From assembly GCA_945900785.1 (NCBI GenBank), contig CAMDJM010000010.1, positions 27,124-91,123 of the forward strand: a stretch of 64,000 nucleotides of DNA, read 5' to 3'. Under the pieces are notes generated by a model, which saw only the letters and a list, made by a program, of their open reading frames with translations, ran no database searches and was not told where the DNA came from. A program made the translations under genes and the position numbers. Shown here piece by piece: positions 26,090 through 34,400 of this stretch. Numbering within the stretch: the first letter of the stretch is position 1; each line of letters opens with the position of its first letter. This DNA is from Akkermansia muciniphila (GTDB lineage: Bacteria; Verrucomicrobiota; Verrucomicrobiia; Verrucomicrobiales; V1-33).

Positions 26090-26374
26090 ATGAATCTGCC
26101 TGAACTCGACCGGCTTCTCCGCGGGGCCCCAGCCAGTCCAGTGGCTGGTCTGGCGGACTCTATATTATCAAAACTCCCCGGCATGCGTTTTGTGATCCCG
26201 GGCAGCCGTCCCGGCCTCCGCATCCTTTTTCTTGCAGGCATTCTCGGGCTGGGCACGGCCTTGGCTACCAGTCTGGTGGGCCGCAAAACCGCCGCATCCA
26301 AATCCGGCCCTCCCCCGTTGACCCTGTTCCAGCCCGGAGCCGTCGAGCCCCGGTCCGCCCCTTCGCCTCCATGA
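26090..26374 (+). CDS. CnrY-like membrane anti-sigma factor
   Basis: The 94-residue protein has a cytoplasmic N-terminus of ~43 residues (MNLPELDRLLRGAP), one membrane span (about 45-63, ILFLAGILGLGTALATSLV) and a Pro/Ala-rich outer tail. Primary sequence in this family is poorly conserved; the call rests on size, topology and order. It precedes a CnrX-like sensor (ATGA overlap) and a CnrH-like sigma factor, exactly the cnrY-cnrX-cnrH order known from Cupriavidus metallidurans. The N-terminal part would sequester the sigma factor at the membrane until metal binds the sensor. Confidence 0.72.
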   Translation: MNLPELDRLLRGAPASPVAGLADSILSKLPGMRFVIPGSRPGLRILFLAGILGLGTALATSLVGRKTAASKSGPPPLTLFQPGAVEPRSAPSPP

Positions 26375-26826
26375 ATCCCCGCAGCAATATCATCCTTTGG
26401 CTCATCGCCACGGTTGCCGTCGCTGCGCTCACCGCATGGTCCGTCACCCATCGCGTGCCGCCAATAACCGCCAGCGCTCCGCCAGGCCACGCGCCATCCC
26501 TCCACGAGTGGATGCACCAGCAACTGGATATTACCCCGGAACAACACACCACCCTGGACCAGTTGGAAACCAACTATGAAGCCGAGCGCGTGCGCCTGCG
26601 GCAACTCATCCGCCAACTCGGCAGCGACCTCGCCATTGCCATCCGCGACGCCGCCCCGGATGCCACCATCATCGCCGCCCAGGAAAAACTCCACGCCGCC
26701 CAGGGGCAACTCCAGCAGGCCACCCTGCGCCACTTTATCGGAATGAAACAACACCTCACCCCCGCCCAGGCCATCAAGCTGGCGGCATGGACCCATGACA
26801 GCATCCTCCTCCAGCCCGAGCCTTGA
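26371..26826 (+). CDS. CnrX-like periplasmic metal sensor
   Basis: The 151-residue protein has an N-terminal anchor (IILWLIATVAVAALTAW) and a helical periplasmic domain. Aligned by eye to C. metallidurans CnrX (ligands H42, H46, E63, H119, M123, from memory), all five positions are kept with identical spacing inside each motif: H45-x3-H49 in LHEWMHQ, E66 seventeen residues after H49, and H121-x3-M125 in LRHFIGM. The QQATLRHF segment also mirrors CnrX. So it probably senses Ni, Co or a similar metal and relieves CnrY. Its start overlaps the cnrY-like stop and its end overlaps the sigma gene by 32 bases. A generic CpxP/Spy-like role is the alternative. Confidence 0.85.
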   Translation: MNPRSNIILWLIATVAVAALTAWSVTHRVPPITASAPPGHAPSLHEWMHQQLDITPEQHTTLDQLETNYEAERVRLRQLIRQLGSDLAIAIRDAAPDATIIAAQEKLHAAQGQLQQATLRHFIGMKQHLTPAQAIKLAAWTHDSILLQPEP

Positions 26827-27439
26827 TCTCCTCCTCGCTTCCCTGCCGGAGGCCAGCAGCGCTCAGGCCACCACCGTTCCTGACACCCAGGAAAACCGCC
26901 TCATCCGCCGCGCCCAGGCCGGTGACACCGGTGCCTTCCGCACCCTCGTGGAGTTGCATGAGGACATGATTTTCCGCGTCTGCCACCAATGGCTCGCCCT
27001 GGAGGAGGACGCCCGCGAGGCTTGTCAGGATACCTTTGTCAAAGCCTGGCAGGCCCTCCCCGCGTGGCAGCCCCGGGCCCGGCTCAGCACCTGGCTATAT
27101 CAAATCGCCCTGAATCAATGCCGCGACCGCGCCAGATCCCGGGCCTTCCGCCAGCGGCAGGCCACCACCAACTTCGATCAGCTCACCGCCACTCCTGCGT
27201 GCCCGCATGCCAGTCCCGACCTCGCCGCCGTCCGCCGCGATGACATGCTCAAGCTCCAACAGGGTCTGGCCGCCCTCCCGGCAGCCTCACGGGAAATCCT
27301 CATCCTCTGCGCCATGGAAGGACTTTCCTATCAGGAGGCTGCCCTCGTGCTGAAGTGCTCCCCCCGCGCCATCGAAGGCCGTCTCTACCGCGCCCGCCAG
27401 CTCCTGCTTGCGTGGTGGAACAGGGAGTCCACCTCCTGA
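26795..27439 (+). CDS. CnrH-like ECF sigma factor
   Basis: The 214-residue sigma factor shows sigma-2 motifs (LIRRAQAGDTGAFRTLVE, EEDAREACQDTFVKAW, LSTWLYQIALNQCRDRAR) and a sigma-4 helix-turn-helix (LPAASREILILCAMEGLSYQEAALVL, SPRAIEGRLYRAR). A ~30-residue Ser/Pro-rich N-terminal leader is unusual and overlaps the sensor gene. If translation really starts at a later codon the leader vanishes, but the overlap with the sensor would then be lost. Order and overlaps fit a CnrYXH regulatory unit. Target promoters are not identified; the divergent TonB receptor gene is the obvious candidate. Confidence 0.9.
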   Translation: MTASSSSPSLDLLLASLPEASSAQATTVPDTQENRLIRRAQAGDTGAFRTLVELHEDMIFRVCHQWLALEEDAREACQDTFVKAWQALPAWQPRARLSTWLYQIALNQCRDRARSRAFRQRQATTNFDQLTATPACPHASPDLAAVRRDDMLKLQQGLAALPAASREILILCAMEGLSYQEAALVLKCSPRAIEGRLYRARQLLLAWWNRESTS

Positions 27440-27833
27440 ACCGGATGTGTAATTTTGCGGCCTCTGACATCCTGACCTGCCTGAAGGTGGGTGCTGGACC
27501 TTGGGGAAAGGAGATGAATCGATCGCCCCAGCCGCTTTGGAGAAAGTGGGGATGGCTTGCCGGTCGCCCCAGCATATGGCGGTCTCCAGGATCACTGATC
27601 CCGGAGGGATCCCAGCAGGTAGCTGGTGGTTGATCGCCAGCGACACCACCGGAACCCAAGCCAGGTTCTCCCGACCCGGGAGGGGTCGCAGGCGCAGCAG
27701 GCGGATGGGAGCAGGAGGGTGCTGCGACCCCTGACGGAGTCGGAACAAGCGATAGGTTTTTTCCGGTGGGGTCGCTGGCACTCAACCACCGGCTACCCGA
27801 TGTCAAGCCAGGCATTCCTGGAGAGGGACGGGC
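27440..27833. other. 394-bp region between convergent genes, holding a long inverted repeat
   Basis: No gene is supported between the sigma factor stop and the convergent small anchored protein. The main content is the 178-bp inverted repeat at 27619-27796. The part at 27440-27618 shows nothing recognisable. Confidence 0.6.
27619..27796. repeat. Long imperfect inverted repeat, about 178 bp
   Basis: The left arm begins GTAGCTGGTGGTTGATCGCC and the reverse complement of the right arm begins GTAGCCGGTGGTTGAGTGCC. The match continues through CAGCGAC.CCACCGGAA and, after a weaker stretch, again at AGGGGTCGCAG, so each arm is about 75-80 bases. The transcript would fold into one long hairpin. It sits between convergent transcription units and could act as a two-way terminator or be a non-autonomous mobile (REP/MITE-type) element. 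Confidence 0.75.
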
Positions 27834-28412
27834 TCAGGGATTCGCCGGGATGGGCGGTGGGCGGGTTGGCAGGCGCCCGCTGGGGGACTGGACGGGAGGC
27901 ACCGCTTTGACGGCTTCCGGAGCACCGGGCCGGAAACCCATGCCGCTTGAGGTGGCATGGAGCAGGCGTTTGGTTTTACTGAAAAACAAGTGCAGGTTGC
28001 CGTGCGGGGCTTGCAGGACATCCACCTCATCCGGCCGGAAGGCGAACCACGGCGGAGCATCCGCCATCTCAGGAACCTTCGGCACCGGCACCAGCCCGAA
28101 GGCGTTGTCTTCGCGCAGGTATTTCACCAGTTCGGTCGATGGCTCAACGACGAGGAACCACTCCCACCGTTTCAGGCCAGCGGGATCGGTCCACTCCCGG
28201 CGCTCGGCGTGGAGAATCTGGTCACCGGTGCCAGGGGGCTGCCAGAAGGCCCGTCGGAAAACTTCCGCAGGGTCGATTTTGACGACGGCCCGGGAGGCCA
28301 GAGGCTGGCTCACCGGAGCCGGGGGAGCCGGGGAACGGCTTTTCCCCGGCCCCAACACATAAGCCAGCCCGGCCAAGCCGAGGGCGGCGGCGATGAGACC
28401 GGAGCGCTTCAT
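27834..28412 (-). CDS. Small membrane-anchored protein following the 2944-aa giant gene
   Basis: This 192-residue paralogue of the protein at 650-1231 has a membrane anchor at about residues 4-21 (LIAAALGLAGLAYVLG), a Pro/Ala spacer, then AFWQPP, DQILHAERREW, LKRWEWFLVVEPS, DNAFGLVP and PPWF. Its ATG shares one base with the TGA of the giant gene (TGATG), so its translation should be coupled to that gene. This suggests a dedicated partner: an anchor, chaperone or immunity-like protein for the giant (inference). The domain is not one I can name. Confidence 0.72.
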   Translation of the reverse strand: MKRSGLIAAALGLAGLAYVLGPGKSRSPAPPAPVSQPLASRAVVKIDPAEVFRRAFWQPPGTGDQILHAERREWTDPAGLKRWEWFLVVEPSTELVKYLREDNAFGLVPVPKVPEMADAPPWFAFRPDEVDVLQAPHGNLHLFFSKTKRLLHATSSGMGFRPGAPEAVKAVPPVQSPSGRLPTRPPPIPANP

Positions 28413-31400
28413 CAGTTGCCGGAGTTCGAGTAGGTCCGCAGGAAGAGTTGGATGTCCTGCACGCTGGCGGCGAAGTTATTCATGCCCATCTGCTCATCCT
28501 TGAGCAGCGTGATGGCAGGGATGACGATCTTCCATTGGCTGTTCCATACACTGCGGCCGATCAGGCGGGCGTTGGTGAAGACGGTCGGCAGGGAGCCGTC
28601 TTCGTAGAGCGAGGGATCCGCCACCATGCGGAAGGCCTGGTGCTTGCGGATCACCCATGGCCGTTCGGCGAAGGTATCGTTCGGGCCGAAGAACTGGGTG
28701 GTGTTGAAATCACTGGCTCCCAGGTTGTAGGGCAGCGGCAGGGCCTGATCGACCACCTGCCAGCTGCGGACGTCTCCGGTGTCGCCCAGCGGCGTGCGCA
28801 TGAAATCGTTGCCGCAAGGAATCAAATAGGCATACGGCGTCGCGCTGAGGGCTCCGGGCGCGGTGGATTCGCCAGCCGCCATGCCAACGTAACCCGGCAG
28901 GGCCACGCCGACGGCGGCGATCTTGGTGGCGAAGTTGCTCTGGCTGTAGGCATGGTCTCCCGCAGCCAGATCGAGGCCGAAGAAATTCTTACCGTCCTCC
29001 ACGGTGGTGCTGAAGGGGATGATGAAGCCGGGAATCGCACTGCCGTCGGCTTTCTTCAGCCCGCGGCAATAGGCGGCCACCTGCGGGTCGGTCATGACGT
29101 TGGGCACGATGTGCTGCTCCAGCGTCTGCTGCCAGGCCTCATCGGAACTAGCGTTGGATAGATTGGCTTCAACATTGGCCGCGATGTTCTCGGCCCTTTC
29201 TTCCGGGCTGAGGGTCCCGGCGATCTCGCTGAGAAGCCCCACATGGGGCAGGATGCGGAACAATTCCTGACGCAGCGAGAACAACGTGTTGTAGTGATCC
29301 GGATTGTTGATCCCGAGACGCCCTTCGGCGACGGCGAAGTCCGCGTTGAGCTGGGCCATGGTGCCGGCCAGTCCGGCATCACCAAGGGTGCTGGTGGTGG
29401 CTTGCGGCTCACCGCCAGTCAGATCCCCGAGCGAGCGGGAGGCGACGAGGCGGTTGATCACCGCTTGTCCCTGCGTGGTGCCGAGAAGGCCGGTTTCATA
29501 GTCATAGCTCTTGGCCGCGAGGTAGCTGTAGCGCCCCGCGAGGTCGAACAAGGTCCGGTATTGCACCAGCGCCTCGTTGCGGAAGGTACGGAAGGTCAGG
29601 TCCTTGGTCCGGTAGCCGTTAATGACGGCAGCGGCGCGCTGGCGCAGGGTTTCCCGCCGCAGCCGGAGGTCCTCGCCGGCCACCTGCAAGTTCTGGATCT
29701 TTTGCGTGGCGGTCTCGTAGGCGGTGGCCAGCTCGGTGAAGCGGGTATACATCCCGATCAGCCCACGGTAGGTCTGCTCAAATTCATACGCGGCCTGCAG
29801 TTCGTCCTGGGTGAAGCCGAGGCTCATAAGGGTGTTTTCTTTGATGAGTTCGAGGCCTCCGCCCACGGTCGCCTGAAGGACACGGGCTTGCGTGTTTGAA
29901 ACCGCGGCTGTAGTATAGAACACAGTTTTTACATAACCGGCTAAGGTCCGCGTAGCCCCCCGCGCCGTGGAAGTCGCATCAAGCGCTAACCCCACTGAAA
30001 GAGGCAGCATTTCTGAGATGTGCTCTCCGGTTTCAGCGAAGAGATCCCCGGCCATTATATTAGCCTCTCCGATCGATTCCAGAACCGCCGCGGCAGTGTT
30101 ATTTGCGACCAATGCGGTGCCGATGGTCGCCGTCGTGCCCAGCTGACCGTTGTGGCTGGTCACCAAGCCTTTGAAAACCTCTGATTCCCGGTCGAAACGC
30201 GCCTTCAGGTCATCCAGATCGTCTCTGGCTGCCAGCAGGGCGACATGGGCGAGTTGTGCCTCGACCAAGGCGTCCTGCAGGGCTCCGGTTTTGGGCCGCT
30301 TGCCCAGCGCGGTGCCCGGACCGACCACATCGGCAAACTGCGCCCACTGGTTCGGCGTCACCTGGAAGGTTTTCTCCACCGTGTCCGGCTGACCGTCATC
30401 GTCCATATCGCCCCCTTCATAGGACTTGATGATATCGTCAATTTTCCCGCCCGTGAACGTTTGATACGTCACCGGATAGCGATAGGTCACGGTGACCGGC
30501 TTGGTGGTGTCGATCCAGTCGAGCGGCCGGTCGATGATCCACCAACGGTCAAAGTCCGCATCCGAATAACCCTGCGGATATTTCCCGGGCCCGATATCAC
30601 CGGGGTAGGGACTGCCGTAAATATCCAGAAGTTCCCGTTTGTAGGCGGCTTCCTCGCTCTGAATGGCGGTCTGCAGGTCGCTGATCTGGTTCTCCTGGTT
30701 GCGCAGCAGGCGGGTCATGGTGGCCGCCTGGTTAAAGGAGCCGGCGGCATTGTTCAGAGCCCGCAAGGCGCGTGCCGAAATCTGCTCGTAGTGGCTGGCC
30801 CCCCCGTCAACGCCTGAGAGCTCCTGGCCTTGCGAGTTGTTCCAGTACGGATCCAGGTCGAAGGCGATCGCCCCCGGGGACAGGCCCAGCGGATTGAGGC
30901 GGTCGTTGGCGGAGTCCATGGTGGTCTGGTAGCTAAGCGCCAGGGACGGCAGCTCGTTGAGTTCCGGCACCGTGGTGCGGTCCACAATCTGCACGCCGCT
31001 GTGACTCGGATCGTTATCCACATCCGGCAGCATCGCATTGCCGACGATCCAATGGAAGAAGGCGCCTTGGGTCGAGCGGCTGGCGGTTTCATCCAGGCCC
31101 TGACGCCGGACCACCGTGGTGCGGGGATTGGTCTTGCCATCGCGGAACTGCGACCAACCGGCATTCGGATCGTCCTTGTAGCTCTGGCGATGGACCAGCC
31201 CGAGCACCTGCTGGGCGGCGCGGCCGACGTTGGCTGCGGCGGCGGCAAATTTCCGCTCGTCCTTGTAGTCCACCGACACCGGCACGCCGAGCACCGTCAC
31301 CGTCTCCGCGCTGGGAGTCCAGGTGAAGTAAGGGTGGGTGAGCAGCTTGTAATAGCCCTTGAGCGCGGTGAGGTAGTGGCCGTAGGCGTCGCCATGGCCT

Positions 31401-34400
31401 TGCGGGAACATCCGGTAGGCATCGGCGGCATCGACAATGCCATTGGCGGTGCTGGAGCCCGCCTTTTCGCTGATGTTGTAGTTCACGGCGTAGAGGGCCT
31501 CCCCGCTGTTGATGCCGCGTGTGTAGTTCCACCACAGGCGGTTGTAAGCGGGAGCCCCGGCCGTGCCTTGGGCACTGAAGTCATCCCGGCCGCGCAGCAG
31601 GGCCAGTTCCTCATCGAGCGAGCTGGCCACCTGGCCCTCGAAGGCGAAGCGGCTGGTGTTCACCTCGGTCACGCTGTCCTTGTCATCGACGGAGATCGTC
31701 GGATTGGCCGCGTCCGCGTAGGCCTCGTTGCCGAGGATGGTGTAGAGGTCGTTGAGATAACCGGCGGCGAGGATCAGCGCATTGTTGGTGCTGGCGGTGT
31801 CGAGGTTGGAATTGATGGTGAAGCCCTTGCCACGGTTGAGCACGGTCTCGTAAATCTCGATGAGCCCGGCGTCGTTGACGTTCTCCATGTTGAGGGCGAT
31901 GTCACCCTCCCAGCGGGTGCCGGCCTGGGTGATCATGGAGACATCGGTGTTAAGCGAGTTGCTGTAGAGATCTGTCATCCGCTGGTTGAAGGGCGTGATC
32001 TTGGCGAGCACGCGCTTGATCCAGCCTTCGACGAGGGACGGGCGGGTCCAGTTCGACCACGTCCCTGCGGGGGTGGTGCCCTGGGCCTTGAGCCGGTAGC
32101 TCAGGGTGAAATTGACATCGCCCATCAGCACGGCGGGATTGCTGATGACCGCGGTGGGGTCCGCCCCCACCAGGATCGAGCTGCCGAGGCTGAAGGGAGT
32201 GCTGTCGGGATCGATCCAGGAGAGGCTCGGGGTGCTGTTGTCCAGCGGCAGAATCGGTGCCTGGCCGCTGCCGTCATTGAATCCGTAGCGGTAGCGGAAC
32301 TCGAAGTTCTCCGGCTGGCCACCGTAGTCGCCGCTGTGGCGCACGGTCACTTTTTCATCGAGCGGGTTGGACGAAAGCAGCACCTTGAGGTCTCCGGGAT
32401 AAAGGTCGGGAACCACCTTGATGATCTGCATTTGCACCGGATCGCCTTCCGGCGTCTGATCGGGGTTTCTGCCATTGCCGAAGACCAGCGTCACATAACC
32501 GGTGCCGGAACCGGTGGAACTCAGGGCATACCCGGCCACCGCCGTGTCCGGATCGGTGATGTCGGAGCGTCCCTTCACCGGGATCGTCTGATTCAGCGCG
32601 GCGACCACCTCATAGGTGCCCGGCCTGCTGGTGCTTTCACGGTAAGTCTTCAGGGTGGTGGCAAGCCCGTCGATGGCGGCATCCCAGACTGTCCTGTGGG
32701 CAGCGGCAGCGGCCGCCGGGAGAATGGCCTTGAGATCCGCCACATCCTGGGTGCTGAGCTGGTTGAGATTGAAATAATCCAGGGTCGCGATTTCGTCCAC
32801 AAACTCGCCGATGAGCACCAGTTCTTTCTGGACGGCATCGTAATAGAAGCGGTTTTGCAAGTGGGGCGCGAGGCCCTGGAAATAGGTTTTGCCAGCGTAG
32901 TCGCTGGTCCGGATCCCTGAGGGCAGTTTGGCCAAGGCCGACTTTTTCGCGCAGATCGGATCGTGCAAGGCCACCGACGAGGCATTCAAGGTCTTGGCCA
33001 TGGATTGCTGATAAACAACCTGCGCGCTGCTTTGGCCGAGCACTTGGGGGAGGCCGCCGCCATTGCTATAGCTGGCCTTCTGCTTTGCTAGAGTTTCCGC
33101 CATCAACAGCTCCGGCACCACTTTTTGCTGCGCCACCGGCAGGGACGGATCGTCCGGCCACTTCGGCAGATAGGTGAGGGTGACGGAAGATCCCTTTCCG
33201 TCGTTTTCGTCTGCGATGAACGGCTGGATGCTGCCCACCGCGGGCTGCGCGTTGAGGGCCCGGGCAGGGAAATCGAAGTCCGCGCGCTGGGTGTAATAAA
33301 ACTTCATGCCGAAGGAAACCGCCGGTGCGGCAATTCTCACTTCGGGCGCGGCGGGGTAGCCACTGCCCTTGGCGGTGACCGTGATCGACGTCACGCAGAA
33401 ACCGTCGGTGTTTCCAATGGCCGAGGGTAACGAGGTGCCGGCGGCCAACTGGGTGCCACCCGAAAAAGTCAGGGTCGGTGCCGTGGTGTATCCCGTGCCG
33501 TTGCTGGTCATCTGAATCCCGGTGACGAAACCGCTGGTGAGCAGCGCCGTGGCGGTGGCACCCGTGCCGCCGCCGCCGCTGATGGTGACGGTGGGTGCCA
33601 AGGAATAGGTCCTCGTGCCAGGAGTGATGGTAAAGCTGGCGGAGGTGAGACCGCCAAGGACGGCGGTGGCCGTGGCGGGCGTTCCGCTGGCGGGCGGGGC
33701 CACGTTCACGACGGGCGGGGTCGTGTAGCCACTGCCTTTGGCGGTGACCGCGATCGAGGTCACACAAAAATTGTTAGCATTCCCATCGGCCGTGGGTGCG
33801 GTGCCTAAGTTCAACTGGGAGCCGCTAAAAAAAGTCAGAGTCGGTGCCGTGGTGTATCCCGTGCCGTTGTTGGTCATCTGAATACCGGTAACGAGACCGC
33901 CGGTGAGCAACACCGTGGCTGCCGCACCCGTGCCGCCGCCGCCGCTGATGGTGACGCTGGGTCCCACGGAATAGAGCCTCGTGCCAGGAGTGATGGTAAA
34001 GCTGGCGGAGGTGAGTCCTCCAAGGACGGCGGTGGCCGTGGCGCTGGTTTTGGCGTGGGCACCGCGGAACAAATGATGCGTACCCTTGCGATCCTCGAAG
34101 GTGAATTTGTCATAGGCAGCCCTGTAATTGATGGTTGCAGCGCCGGCGGTTGCGAGCAGCGGCAAAGTATCCTTGCTGGTGAGTTCCACTTCTTCATTGC
34201 GCACCGATTTATCGGCCTTCTTCGGCAGCGGCAGGAGTGACAGCGGCGTGGGCGGGGTGAGCGGCGTGCCGGCGATTTTGTCGTAAACCAGCGGGTAAGT
34301 CGCCGTCTGGCGGACCACCTTGGCCACGCGCATGGCAGGACGCTTGTCCCCGGCATCGGTGTATTGCAGCAAGACGAGGGGCTGGGAGCTGGTGGCGAGG

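Noticed and set aside
30830..32920. Plus-strand 696-codon frame inside the giant gene
   Set aside because: Antisense shadow. The minus-strand frame is continuous for 2944 codons with signal peptide and coherent domains, and the plus-strand translation has no recognisable fold.
33356..34050. Repeats taken as a possible CRISPR or satellite
   Set aside because: They are two long in-frame coding units of the giant gene that preserve protein motifs.
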